Assembly: GCF_001205715.1 (NCBI RefSeq)
Contig: NZ_AQQZ01000006.1
Span: 62,001 to 126,000 of the forward strand
DNA length: 64,000 nucleotides
From: Pseudaestuariivita atlantica
Lineage (GTDB): Bacteria; Pseudomonadota; Alphaproteobacteria; Rhodobacterales; Rhodobacteraceae
Direction of reading: 5' to 3'
Part shown: positions 56,153-64,000 of the stretch, one piece after another
How positions within the stretch are numbered: position 1 is the first letter of the stretch
How the letters are laid out: the number at the start of each line of letters is the position of its first letter
The notes under the pieces: generated by a model
Databases searched by the model: none
What the model saw: the letters and a program-made list of their open reading frames with translations, nothing else
Told to the model about the DNA's origin: nothing
Translations under genes and position numbers: made by a program

Positions 56153-57704
56153 TCGCGCCATTGCCCTGCTGGGCATCGCGCTGATCCCGTCCTTCGCCGC
56201 GGCGCAGGAGGAGGACCCGCTGGCCGTGATCGACTGGCTGACGCGCCCGCCGCTCGACATTCCCGTCATCCCGCCCGACGCCACGCCCGTCGCCAAGCCA
56301 CCGGTGGACGAACCGCCCGTGACGGATGACGCCACCCGGCCCCGCGTGCAGGTGCAGCCCCTTGGCGCGGTGACGCCGGATGCGGCGGGCCTCCTGGCAC
56401 CGGGCGTGACCGGCTTTCCCCTGACCCTCTGGCGCGGGACGGGGTTCGACACGCTGACCCCGCTTCTGCAAGCGCTCGATACCGGCGCGAGCCCGGTCAT
56501 GCAGCGCCTGATGCTGCGGCTCCTGCTGGCCGAGGCCAACCCGCCCCTCGGCGTCCCGACCGCCGGTGCGTTCCTCGCCGCCCGCGCCGACAAGCTGAAG
56601 GCGATGGGCGCGGTTGACCAGGCGCTCGCCCTTGTCGAACGTGCAGGCATCGACGGGCCGGACCTGTTCGACGTCTATTTCGACCTTGCCCTGCTGACCG
56701 ACCAGACCGATGCCGCCTGCACGCGCCTTGCCGCGGCACCGCACCTTGCGCGGGACTACGCGGCGCGCGTCTTCTGCCTTGCACGGGACGGCGACTGGCA
56801 GGCGGCGGCAACCGTGCTAAACACCGCGGCGCTGCTGGGTGCGATTTCCGATGACCGCGCGCAGCTTCTGGCGCTGTTCCTCGACCCCGAACTCGCCGAA
56901 GAGGTGGACCCGCCCGCCATTCCACGCCGTCCCACGCCGCTTGACGTGCGCCTGTACGAGGCGCTCGGCCTGCCCATCGCGCCCACCGACCTGCCGCCCG
57001 GCCATTCCGTGCGCGACCTTGGCGGGGATGCCGGGTGGAAGGCGCAGATCGACGCCGCCGAACGGCTGACCGCCGTGGGTGCGCTGCCACCCTCGCGGCT
57101 TTTCGGGTTCTACCTAGCGCGGCGGCCGTCGGCCTCGGGCGGGGTGTGGGACCGGGTGGCGGCGGTGCAGCGCTTGCAGACCGCGCTGGACGAGGGCCGG
57201 GACGCCGCCGCCGGGGCCGCGCTGTTGCGGGCATGGCCGATGATGCGCGATGCCCGGCTGGACGGCGCCTTTGCCCAGCACATGGCGCCCGCGCTGCTGA
57301 ACGCCAACCTGTCCGGCGCCGCGCGCGAGGTCGCGCTGGACGTGACCCTGCTGTCGGACATGTACGAAACCGCCGCCGCCGGCCTTGCCACCGGGGAACG
57401 CGCCTTTGCCGCCGCCTTAGCCACGGGCGATAGTCCCGGCATGGACAAGGCGGCAGCCACCGCGACCGAGAAGGCCGTGGCGCGGGGCTTCGGCACGCTT
57501 CCCCTGCCCCCGGCGCTGGCCTCGCTGCGCGAGGAGGGCAAGCTGGGCGAGTTGATCCTGCGCGCCATGGCGCTCTACCTCGCGGGACAGACCGGCGATC
57601 CGCGCGAGGCGGGTGATGCCATCGCGACCTTCCGCGCCGTGGGCCTCGAAGACGTGGCGCGGCAGGCGGGGTTCGAGCTTTTGCTGCTGGACCGGGGCGC
57701 ATGA
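56115..57704 (+). CDS. Large exported protein of unknown function upstream of xerD
   Basis: The protein has about 529 residues. A signal peptide (IDRAIALLGIALIPSFAAAQ) is followed by a proline-rich stretch (about 50-80: PPLDIPVIPPDATPVAKPP) and then alanine/leucine-rich helices that look like repeat-type solenoid (for example LMLRLLLAEANPP, AVDQALALVERAGIDGPDLF, AVLNTAALLGAISDDRAQLL). Start candidates are GTG at 56115 or 56124; no ATG lies just before the signal peptide, and an ATG at 56058 would add an implausible leader. The gene overlaps the 49-residue gene and ends 3 bases before the xerD start region. I know no function. Confidence 0.75.
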   Translation: MKSVYRCRWPSIDRAIALLGIALIPSFAAAQEEDPLAVIDWLTRPPLDIPVIPPDATPVAKPPVDEPPVTDDATRPRVQVQPLGAVTPDAAGLLAPGVTGFPLTLWRGTGFDTLTPLLQALDTGASPVMQRLMLRLLLAEANPPLGVPTAGAFLAARADKLKAMGAVDQALALVERAGIDGPDLFDVYFDLALLTDQTDAACTRLAAAPHLARDYAARVFCLARDGDWQAAATVLNTAALLGAISDDRAQLLALFLDPELAEEVDPPAIPRRPTPLDVRLYEALGLPIAPTDLPPGHSVRDLGGDAGWKAQIDAAERLTAVGALPPSRLFGFYLARRPSASGGVWDRVAAVQRLQTALDEGRDAAAGAALLRAWPMMRDARLDGAFAQHMAPALLNANLSGAAREVALDVTLLSDMYETAAAGLATGERAFAAALATGDSPGMDKAAATATEKAVARGFGTLPLPPALASLREEGKLGELILRAMALYLAGQTGDPREAGDAIATFRAVGLEDVARQAGFELLLLDRGA

Positions 57705-58645
57705 TGGCGGCCCCCGCGCAGGACCGCCAGTGGATCGCCTCCTTTGTCGAGGCGCAGGCGGCCGAACTGGGCGCGGCCACCAACACCCAACTCGCCTATG
57801 CCCGCGACCTGAAGGATTTCGGCGACTGGCTGGATGGGCGCGCGTCCTCTTTTGCAACCGCCGAACGCAGGGATGTCGAGGATTACCTCGTGCATTGCGA
57901 CGCGCAGGGCCTTGCCAAATCCACCCGCGCGCGGCGGCTGTCGGCGATCAAGCAACTCTACCGCTTCGCCTTCGACGAGGGCTGGCGCGAGGTGAACCCC
58001 GCAGTCCAGATCTCGGGCCCCGGCCGCGACAAGCGCCTGCCCAAGACGCTCAGCGTCGACGAGGTCGACGCGCTGATGCGCGCGGCGGGCAGCGTGGGCC
58101 GGTCCCATGCCGACCGGGTGCGCAACACCTGCCTGATGCAGGTGCTTTACGCCACGGGCATGCGGGTGACCGAGCTTGTGTCCCTGCCCGTCTCTGCCGC
58201 GCGCGGCAATCCGCAGCTTCTGCTCATCCTCGGCAAGGGCGGCAAGGAGCGCATGGTGCCCCTGTCCCCCGATGCGCGACTGGCCCTGTCGGACTGGCTG
58301 GTGCTGCGCGACACGGCAGAGGAGAGCGGGCGCAAGGCGGGCAAACCATCCTCGCCCTACCTCTTTCCATCACGCGGCAAGGCCGGTCACCTGACGCGGC
58401 ACCGGTTCTACCTGCTGATCAAGGACCTCGCCGTGTTTGCCGGGATCGCCCCCGACAAGGTCACGCCCCACACGCTGCGCCACGCCTTTGCCACGCACCT
58501 TCTGGCGGGCGGGGCCGACCTTCGGTCGATCCAGACGCTGCTGGGTCATGCCGACGTGTCCACGACCGAGATCTATACCCACGTGCTGGAAGACCGGCTG
58601 AAGGACCTCGTGCTCGATCATCACCCGCTGGCGAAAGACGACTGA
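57704..58645 (+). CDS. xerD: Site-specific tyrosine recombinase XerD
   Basis: XerD resolves chromosome dimers at dif with XerC and FtsK. The 313-residue protein has an N-terminal SAM-like core-binding domain (about 10-90) and the catalytic set: Arg in TGMRVTEL, Lys in GKGGKERMV, His and Arg in HTLRHAFATH, His in LLGHADVSTTEIY and the Tyr nucleophile. This completeness distinguishes it from an integrase relic. Starts at 57701 and 57704 are adjacent ATGs. It ends 1 base before the convergent metallophosphoesterase gene. Confidence 0.93.
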   Translation: MAAPAQDRQWIASFVEAQAAELGAATNTQLAYARDLKDFGDWLDGRASSFATAERRDVEDYLVHCDAQGLAKSTRARRLSAIKQLYRFAFDEGWREVNPAVQISGPGRDKRLPKTLSVDEVDALMRAAGSVGRSHADRVRNTCLMQVLYATGMRVTELVSLPVSAARGNPQLLLILGKGGKERMVPLSPDARLALSDWLVLRDTAEESGRKAGKPSSPYLFPSRGKAGHLTRHRFYLLIKDLAVFAGIAPDKVTPHTLRHAFATHLLAGGADLRSIQTLLGHADVSTTEIYTHVLEDRLKDLVLDHHPLAKDD

Positions 58646-58646
58646 C

Positions 58647-59465
58647 CTAGGCCCGCATGCGCGTTGCGCGGCGCAAGTCCGGCGGCAGGACGTCCTCTGA
58701 CGGCCACCAGCCGGTGCGGAGCGTCTCGTCATAGCCCTGCGTCAGCCCCGCCGCGTGCATGTCGGCAATGGCGGACGCGATGTCGTAGGCCAGCGGATGG
58801 ATTGCGGCGCCACCATCGTCGAGGATGGCAAACGAGGTCACGGGCCGCCCGTCATGGGCCGGCAGGCCGATCGCGCCCGCGTTGACCCACGTGATGCCGC
58901 CGATCCGGCGCAGGAACGGCAGCCCGCTATGCCCCGCAACGACCATGTCGACCGCGCCAACAGCGCGATGCAGCGCGGCGATCTCTTCACGGAACGCGTC
59001 CTCGGGCGAGGTTTCGAACAGGAAGCGCGCAATGTCGGTCACCCCGCCATGCAGGACCGCGACGCGGCTCTGCCCGTGCCGGAACGTGACCAGATCGGGC
59101 AAGCCGCGCATCCAGCCCCGGATGTCGTCCCCGCAGGCCTCGTCGGCATGGGCATACCATGCCCCGGACAGCGCATCGCAGGTCGTACCCGGCGCAAATC
59201 CGCAGCCGCACCCGTCTGCGCCGGCGGCGAGTTGCTTCTCGACATTGCCGGCGACGACCGTGCCACCGCGTTGCCGGACAAGTCCGACCGTGCGGCGCGG
59301 CGCACCGCCATAGGCGACGACATCGCCGGTGCAGATCCGGTGCTTCACCGGGATGCCGCGGTGATCGGCCTCGTCCAGAACCGCGCGCGTCGCCGCCGCG
59401 TTGGAATAAGGCCCGCCATACAACAGAACCGGGCCGTCCAGCACTCCCAGGTCGCGCGTGATCAT
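58647..59465 (-). CDS. Metallophosphoesterase-like protein with a changed first motif
   Basis: The 272-residue protein follows the calcineurin-like phosphoesterase order, ICTGDVVAYGG, VAGNVEKQL (normally GNHE), AVLHGGV and VVAGHSGLPFLRR (normally GHTHxP). At the N-terminus, where the metal-binding DxH motif is expected, it reads LLYGGPYSN, and the GNHE His is Val, so at least two ligands are missing. It may bind only one metal or have another role. The insertion ADGCGCGFAPGTTC adds four cysteines. The ATG at 59465 follows GGGAGG. It is convergent with xerD and divergent from the CorC-type gene. Confidence 0.75.
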   Translation of the reverse strand: MITRDLGVLDGPVLLYGGPYSNAAATRAVLDEADHRGIPVKHRICTGDVVAYGGAPRRTVGLVRQRGGTVVAGNVEKQLAAGADGCGCGFAPGTTCDALSGAWYAHADEACGDDIRGWMRGLPDLVTFRHGQSRVAVLHGGVTDIARFLFETSPEDAFREEIAALHRAVGAVDMVVAGHSGLPFLRRIGGITWVNAGAIGLPAHDGRPVTSFAILDDGGAAIHPLAYDIASAIADMHAAGLTQGYDETLRTGWWPSEDVLPPDLRRATRMRA

Positions 59466-59542
59466 CAAGCCTCCCGCCCGCGCACTTGATCAGGCGCGGG
59501 ACCATACCCATAAGACGGGGAGCAGCATGAAAGGCAAGCCGC

Positions 59543-60850
59543 ATGGACCCCGTGTCACCAACACTTGATAGCGCGTTCTGGATACAGGTGGCGGCGATCC
59601 TGCTGTTGCTGGTCTGCTCGGGCTTCTTCTCCGGCTCGGAAACCGCGCTGACGGCGGCGTCGCGCGGCAAGCTGCGCGCGCGCGCCGACAAGGGCGATGC
59701 CGGCGCCGCCCGCGCGCTTGCGATCACCGAGGACAGCGAACGGCTGATCGGGTCGGTTCTCTTGGGCAACAACCTCGTCAACATCCTTGCCACGTCGCTG
59801 GCCACCACGCTGATCGCCAGCGTGCTGGCCGATAGCGGCGTCGTGGTGGCGACGCTGGTGATGACCGCGCTGATCCTGATCTTCGCCGAGGTGCTGCCCA
59901 AGACCTATGCCATCACCAACGCCGAAAGCGCGGCCTCTGCCGTGTCGCGCCCCATCGCCTTCGTCGTGACCATCTTTGCCCCGATCGTGAGCGCCGTGCG
60001 CCTGCTGGTGCGCGGCGTGCTGCGCGTCTTCGGCGTGCGCACCGATCCCGACAGCCACATCCTCGCCGTGCGCGAGGAGATCGAGGGCGCGCTGAACCTC
60101 GGCCATTCCGAGGGCGTGGTGGAAAAGGAGGACCGCGACCGCATCCTCGGCGCGCTGGACCTCGCCGAGCGGACGGTGGAGGAAATCATGCTTCACCGCT
60201 CGAAGATCGAGATGATCGATGCCGACAACCCGCCGCTCGACATCCTGACCCAGTGCCTTGAATCCTCGCATACCCGCCTGCCCGTCTTCCGCGACGACCC
60301 CGAGAACATCATCGGCCTCGTGCACGCGAAGGACCTGCTGCGCGGCATGTACAAGCTGATCCAGGGCAGCGTCCCGACCGAGGCCGCGCTGAAAGGGTTC
60401 GACCTGAAAGACGTGATGATGGCGCCCTATTTCGTGCCGGAAACCACGACGCTCGACGACCAGATGCGCCAGTTCCTGCGCCGCCACACGCACTTTGCGC
60501 TGGTGGTGGACGAATACGGCGCGCTTCAGGGGCTGATCACTCTGGAAGACATCCTCGAAGAGATCGTGGGCGAGATCACCGACGAGTTCGATTCCGGCAC
60601 CGAAGAGGAGGTGGGCCGCACCGATGACGGCCACTTCCTTGTCGACGGCGCCATGACCATCCGCGACCTGAACCGCGCCTGCGACTGGTCGCTCCCCGAT
60701 GACGAGGCCAACACGGTGGCGGGCCTTGTCATCCACGAAGCCCAGGCCATCCCCCAGGCCGGCCAGGTCTTTTCCTTCCACGGGTTCCGGTTCGAGGTCC
60801 TGTCGAAACAGGCCAACCGCATCACCCGCCTGAAAATCCGCCCGCTCTGA
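59543..60850 (+). CDS. HlyC/CorC (CNNM) family transporter-associated protein
   Basis: The 435-residue protein has an N-terminal membrane DUF21/CNNM domain (LLLLVCSGFFSGSETALTAAS and LGNNLVNILATSLATTLI), two CBS domains (for example ESSHTRLPVFRDDPENIIGLVHAKDLL and FALVVDEYGALQGLITLEDILEEIVG) and a C-terminal CorC_HlyC domain (DGHFLVDGAMTIRDLNR). Members are linked to magnesium or cobalt efflux and membrane stress. It stands alone on this strand; repeat copy C lies 35 bases after its stop. Confidence 0.92.
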   Translation: MDPVSPTLDSAFWIQVAAILLLLVCSGFFSGSETALTAASRGKLRARADKGDAGAARALAITEDSERLIGSVLLGNNLVNILATSLATTLIASVLADSGVVVATLVMTALILIFAEVLPKTYAITNAESAASAVSRPIAFVVTIFAPIVSAVRLLVRGVLRVFGVRTDPDSHILAVREEIEGALNLGHSEGVVEKEDRDRILGALDLAERTVEEIMLHRSKIEMIDADNPPLDILTQCLESSHTRLPVFRDDPENIIGLVHAKDLLRGMYKLIQGSVPTEAALKGFDLKDVMMAPYFVPETTTLDDQMRQFLRRHTHFALVVDEYGALQGLITLEDILEEIVGEITDEFDSGTEEEVGRTDDGHFLVDGAMTIRDLNRACDWSLPDDEANTVAGLVIHEAQAIPQAGQVFSFHGFRFEVLSKQANRITRLKIRPL

Positions 60851-60885
60851 GATCGGAACGAATGCCTGCGGCATGCTCTTCCCGC

Positions 60886-60962
60886 GTGGGGGCAGGCCCC
60901 CACACCCCCGGACGAGGGGCGCGGCCCCTCGCGCTCCCCGAGGTATTTTTAAACCGAAGAAG
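60886..60962 (+). repeat. Hairpin-tail repeat element, copy C
   Basis: GTGGGGG and CCCCCAC form a hairpin with a CAGG loop, followed by a second hairpin GAGGGGC-GCG-GCCCCTC (60914-60930) not found in the other copies, then CTCCCCGAGGTATTT and TTAAACCGAAGAAG. It lies between the CorC-type gene and the convergent hflX end, where it could also stop transcription. Confidence 0.75.
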
Positions 60963-61008
60963 TGCGGGTGGGGTGTTGGTGACCCTCGGGGTGAGGTGCG
61001 CGGGTGGG

Positions 61009-62298
61009 TCAGAGGGTGGCGAACCGGGCGGCTTGCCGGGGGGTCCAGCGCACGGTCAGGTCGAAGCCGTCCTCGGTCTGTATTTCCGATTGCACGATGC
61101 CCTGGTCGAAGAGCCAGGCGCGGGCGCGGCCCTGGTCGAAGGTGAGGTGCAGCTGTTCCTCGGTCATGTCGGCGGCGAGCGCGGCGTCGATGGCGGCGAT
61201 GAGCGGCGCGATGCCGTCGCCGGTCAGCGCGGAGACGAGGCGGACGTCCGGGTCGCGGTCGGCGCGGGCGATGGCGGCGGCGCGGGCTTCCGGATCGAGG
61301 CGGTCGAGCTTGTTCCAGATTTCCAGCCGCGGGCGGGTGTCGTCGACGCCGAGGCTGGCGAGGATCGCGTCGACATCGGCGGCCTGTTCCTCGGTCTCGG
61401 GGTGGGAGATGTCGCGCACGTGGCAGATGAGGTCGGCGGCGCGGACCTCTTCGAGGGTGGCGCGGAAGGCGGCGACCAGTTCGGTGGGCAGATCGGAGAT
61501 GAAGCCAACAGTGTCGCTGAGGATGACTTCGGGCCCGCCGGGAAGCTGCACCGCCCGCATGGTGGGGTCGAGCGTGGCGAAGAGCATGTCTTTCGCCATG
61601 ACCTCGGCCCCGGTGAGGCGGTTGAAGAGCGTGGACTTGCCGGCGTTGGTGTAGCCCACCAGCGCCACGATCGGGTACGGCACCTTGGCGCGGGCCTTGC
61701 GGTGCAGGTCGCGGGTTTTCACCACCTTGTCGAGCTGGCGGCGCAGGCGCACCAGCTGGTCGTCGATGGCGCGGCGGTCGGCCTCGATCTGGGTCTCGCC
61801 GGGGCCGCCGACGAAGCCGAGCCCGCCGCGTTGCCGTTCGAGGTGGGTCCAGGCGCGCACCAGCCGGGTGCGCTGGTAGCTGAGCGCCGCCATGTCGACC
61901 TGCAGCACGCCTTCGCGGGTGGCGGCGCGGTCGGAGAAAATCTCGAGGATCAGGCCGGTGCGGTCGAGCAGTTTGACGCCCCATGCCTTTTCGAGGTTGC
62001 GTTGCTGGACCGGCGTGACGGGGCCGTCGACCAGCACGAGGTCGACCTCGTGCGCCTCGAACAGCGCCTTGAGCTCGTCGATCTTGCCGGAGCCGAAGAG
62101 CATGCCGGGATGGGCGCGGGCGAGCCGCACGATGGTGTCACCCGCCACGTCGAGATCGGGGAGTGCCGCGGCCAGCGACACGGCCTCTTCCAAGGCCAAC
62201 GCCGCCTCGCGCGGGCGGCGTTCGGACGTGATGTCGGGGTGCAAGACCCAGGCGCGCGTGGGCGCGCGGCCGGTGCCGTGCGGGGGCGTCGAGCTCAA
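61009..62298 (-). CDS. hflX: GTPase HflX
   Basis: HflX is a ribosome-associated GTPase that rescues stalled or heat-damaged ribosomes. The 429-residue protein has the N-terminal HflX domain ([27 protein letters not shown]), the [18 protein letters not shown] signature and the GTPase motifs [14 protein letters not shown] (G1), [10 protein letters not shown] (G3) and NKLD (G4). The start is most likely a TTG at 62298 that overlaps the hfq stop (TTGA), giving translational coupling with hfq as in the usual hfq-hflX order. Confidence 0.94.
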   Translation of the reverse strand: MSSTPPHGTGRAPTRAWVLHPDITSERRPREAALALEEAVSLAAALPDLDVAGDTIVRLARAHPGMLFGSGKIDELKALFEAHEVDLVLVDGPVTPVQQRNLEKAWGVKLLDRTGLILEIFSDRAATREGVLQVDMAALSYQRTRLVRAWTHLERQRGGLGFVGGPGETQIEADRRAIDDQLVRLRRQLDKVVKTRDLHRKARAKVPYPIVALVGYTNAGKSTLFNRLTGAEVMAKDMLFATLDPTMRAVQLPGGPEVILSDTVGFISDLPTELVAAFRATLEEVRAADLICHVRDISHPETEEQAADVDAILASLGVDDTRPRLEIWNKLDRLDPEARAAAIARADRDPDVRLVSALTGDGIAPLIAAIDAALAADMTEEQLHLTFDQGRARAWLFDQGIVQSEIQTEDGFDLTVRWTPRQAARFATL

Positions 62299-62534
62299 CT
62301 CTCGCCTTCACCTTCGTAGAGGTTGATCGGCTGCGAGGGCATGATCGTGGAGATCGCGTGCTTGTAGACGAGCTGCGACTGTCCGTCGCGGCGCAGGAGC
62401 ACGCAGAAATTGTCGAACCACGTGATGACGCCCTGCAGCTTGACGCCGTTGATCAGGAAGACGGTGACGGGCACCTTGGTTTTGCGGACATGATTGAGAA
62501 ACGCGTCCTGCAGGTTCTGACGGTCCGAAGCCAT
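62295..62534 (-). CDS. hfq: RNA chaperone Hfq
   Basis: Hfq binds small RNAs and mRNAs through its Sm fold. The 79-residue protein has the Sm1 part ([29 protein letters not shown], in two stretches) and Sm2 signature VYKHAISTI with the proximal-face Lys-His. The short C-terminal tail ([14 protein letters not shown]) is typical of Alphaproteobacteria. The ATG at 62534 is chosen as the normal family start. It follows trkH across about 128 bases and overlaps hflX. It is the likely partner of the small RNA candidates in this window. Confidence 0.97.
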   Translation of the reverse strand: MASDRQNLQDAFLNHVRKTKVPVTVFLINGVKLQGVITWFDNFCVLLRRDGQSQLVYKHAISTIMPSQPINLYEGEGES

Positions 62535-62641
62535 TGGTTCTGTAGCCTTTATTTTTGTTGCGGCCCGGATGGGCACCCTCGTATCCGGGGCGCAGTATGT
62601 CGGCACCCCGAAAAAAGTGCCACCCCCCAAAAGCATGAAAT

Positions 62642-62659
62642 CGCGCGGGAAACCGCGCG
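62642..62659 (-). terminator. Hairpin between trkH and hfq
   Basis: CGCGCGG (62642-62648) and CCGCGCG (62653-62659) form a 7-bp stem with a 4-base loop, 3 bases beyond the trkH stop in the minus direction, followed on that strand by ATTTC. It is a likely weak terminator, separating trkH from an hfq promoter in the rest of the gap. Confidence 0.45.
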
Positions 62660-62662
62660 GTG

Positions 62663-64000
62663 TCAGTTGCGCCACAATTCCGGCGTCAAAAGCGCGATGA
62701 TTGCCAAAGTTTCGAGCCGTCCGAGGATCATCGCGGCGGCGAAGACCAGCTTGGCCACGGCGCCGAGTTGCGCCAGCACGATGGGCGCTTCGGGGGCGGC
62801 GGTGGCGAGCGGGCCGGTGGTGCTGAGTGCCGCGACGCTGAGCACGAGGGCGTCGTCGAAGGTGAGGCCCGAAGCGGTGAGCGCCAGCGCGGACACCGCC
62901 AGCGACAGCGCGAAGAGCATGAAGAAGACGAAGGCGATGAAGGCGCCCTGCCGCCGGATACGGCGGGACTGGCCCATGGCGGCCCCGACCATCGAGGGGT
63001 GCACCAGCCGGGCGACCTCGCGCCGGCCGTGGCGGAAGAGGACGAAGACGCGCAGGAGCTTGACCCCGCCGGCGGTGGTGGCCACGCCGCCGCCGACCAG
63101 CGCGAGGCCCATGAGCAAAAGCCCCGTCGTGGGCAGGCCGGACCAGTTCTGCGCGGCAAACCAGTCACGGCTTTCGAAGCCCGTCGTCGTCAGGAAAGAC
63201 AGCACCGTGAACGTAGCACCCCAGAGCGCGGTCACAGCGCCGCCGATATCGGTGTCGGAGACCTCGATCGCGCCGATCCAGTGGCGCAGGAACAGAAACA
63301 GCGTGACGCTGCCGATCAGGCTCAGCCCCAGCCGGAATTCGGGGTCGCGGAAGAGCGCCTCGCGCGCACCCACGACCGTGTCGGAGGAGAAGGTCAGGCG
63401 CGACAGGGCGAACAGCAGGAACAGCGCGATCACCAGTTCACCGGCCACGCCCGAGGCGGCCTCGCTCACGCCGCCGATGGCCGAGATGCCCGAGGTCGAA
63501 AGCGTGGAAGTGGCATGCACGAAGGCGACCAGCGGCGTGTCGCCAAGCGCCACGAGGCTGGCCCAGAGGCCCAGTGTCAGCCCGGCATAGACCGGGGCGA
63601 GCCGCGTGGTGACCCGCATCAGGCGCGTGGCGGTGGTCGCCCGGCGCTGGTACCCGGTGCCGACCAGCCCCTGCCCCGGTTCCGCCGAGGTCGTGACCTC
63701 GAACCCGCCGAGGTGGCGGGGCGCGAGGATCGCCGCAGCGGCGATCCAGATCAAAAGCCCGCCCATCCACGCCACCAGCGCCCGCCAGAGGTGCAGCGTG
63801 GGGCTGAGGCGTTCGGGGTCGAACATCTCGGCCCCGGTGGTGGTGAAGCAGGACACCATCTCGACATAGGCGCTGAGGAAGCTGGTGGTGCGCAGGGTCT
63901 CGTAGAACGGCACGGCCATGATTGCGGGCAGCAGCACGAAAGCGCCGAGCAGCGACAAAAGCTGGTCGAGCCCGCGCCGGGACCGCGGCCGCGCGGCGGT
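62663..64000 (-). CDS. trkH: Potassium transporter TrkH family protein (cut at the window end)
   Basis: At least 445 residues of the C-terminal part are inside the window; the N-terminus lies to the right. It shows the filter-like motifs [31 protein letters not shown] and [14 protein letters not shown] and [16 protein letters not shown], four selectivity-filter regions with conserved Gly, and many membrane helices. TrkH takes up potassium with the cytoplasmic TrkA, whose gene should be beyond the window. The order trkH-hfq-hflX follows the ntrYX-trkAH-hfq-hflX arrangement known in Alphaproteobacteria. Confidence 0.93.
   Translation of the reverse strand, partial: TAARPRSRRGLDQLLSLLGAFVLLPAIMAVPFYETLRTTSFLSAYVEMVSCFTTTGAEMFDPERLSPTLHLWRALVAWMGGLLIWIAAAAILAPRHLGGFEVTTSAEPGQGLVGTGYQRRATTATRLMRVTTRLAPVYAGLTLGLWASLVALGDTPLVAFVHATSTLSTSGISAIGGVSEAASGVAGELVIALFLLFALSRLTFSSDTVVGAREALFRDPEFRLGLSLIGSVTLFLFLRHWIGAIEVSDTDIGGAVTALWGATFTVLSFLTTTGFESRDWFAAQNWSGLPTTGLLLMGLALVGGGVATTAGGVKLLRVFVLFRHGRREVARLVHPSMVGAAMGQSRRIRRQGAFIAFVFFMLFALSLAVSALALTASGLTFDDALVLSVAALSTTGPLATAAPEAPIVLAQLGAVAKLVFAAAMILGRLETLAIIALLTPELWRN

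Noticed and set aside
57704-58645. Phage integrase or integron integrase marking a mobile element
   Set aside because: The protein has the full XerD sequence pattern, no attachment-site repeats or tRNA are nearby, and the neighbours are core genes.
62602-62621. GGCAC/GTGCC hairpin upstream of hfq as a riboswitch or terminator
   Set aside because: The stem is 5 bp only, and an A-rich loop alone is no evidence of a regulatory RNA.

Overview
The window is one contiguous piece of a GC-rich alphaproteobacterial chromosome, most likely a marine Rhodobacteraceae (roseobacter-type) genome. That placement is inferred from gene content: a fused indolepyruvate ferredoxin oxidoreductase, lpxI instead of lpxH, IalB, an MtoX/SBP56 start, a gene-transfer-agent-type holin/endolysin pair, the trkH-hfq-hflX order and purL-bolA-grxD. 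Almost all of it is core chromosome. I see no insertion sequence, integrase, CRISPR array, rRNA or tRNA.

Region by region. 1-224: start of a methanethiol oxidase-like gene. 535-2637: a large acidic, internally duplicated protein of unknown role, ending at a strong terminator. 2699-10506 (minus): acyltransferase, murI, argC, ccmE, endolysin, holin, ccmF, ccmH and a PaaG-like enoyl-CoA hydratase; a phage/GTA-like lysis module thus sits inside a cytochrome c maturation run. 10564-15032: indolepyruvate ferredoxin oxidoreductase and a divergent LysR regulator. 15190-15268: candidate small RNA. 15450-19201: purL, a CAT-like acetyltransferase, bolA, a small conserved gene and grxD. 19226-20790: a periplasmic protein and a PQQ-type sugar dehydrogenase. 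20952-27077: a branched-chain amino acid type ABC operon with two extra exported proteins woven between the core genes. 27120-29584: a DUF2272 protein and a HerA-like ATPase. 29640-29880: a second candidate small RNA and a further hairpin/terminator ahead of ialB.

30698-42862 (minus) is the envelope and translation block: pyrH, frr, uppS, cdsA, dxr, rseP, a 41-codon membrane-peptide gene, bamA, skp/ompH, fabZ, lpxA, lpxI, lpxB. It joins UMP kinase, ribosome recycling, undecaprenyl and isoprenoid precursors, phospholipid precursors, outer membrane assembly and lipid A. lpxD is absent from its common place before fabZ. 42942-44699: miaA and an AraC regulator. 44878-51072: a complete oligopeptide-type ABC transporter with a Tat-exported binding protein and a double ATPase. 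51196-58645: TPR protein, lytic transglycosylase, ssb, a GNAT remnant, aroB, aroK, a small membrane protein, a large exported protein and xerD. 58647-64000: metallophosphoesterase-like protein, CorC/HlyC family protein, hflX, hfq and trkH (cut by the window end).

The most unusual non-coding signals are two hairpin RNAs with a CCTCCC loop followed by strong terminators (resembling the cuckoo/CcsR RNAs of Rhodobacter), a three-copy hairpin-plus-tail element that always lies just after a stop codon (one copy has become part of a reading frame), and two perfect 60-bp direct repeats, each carrying a palindrome, between frr and uppS.
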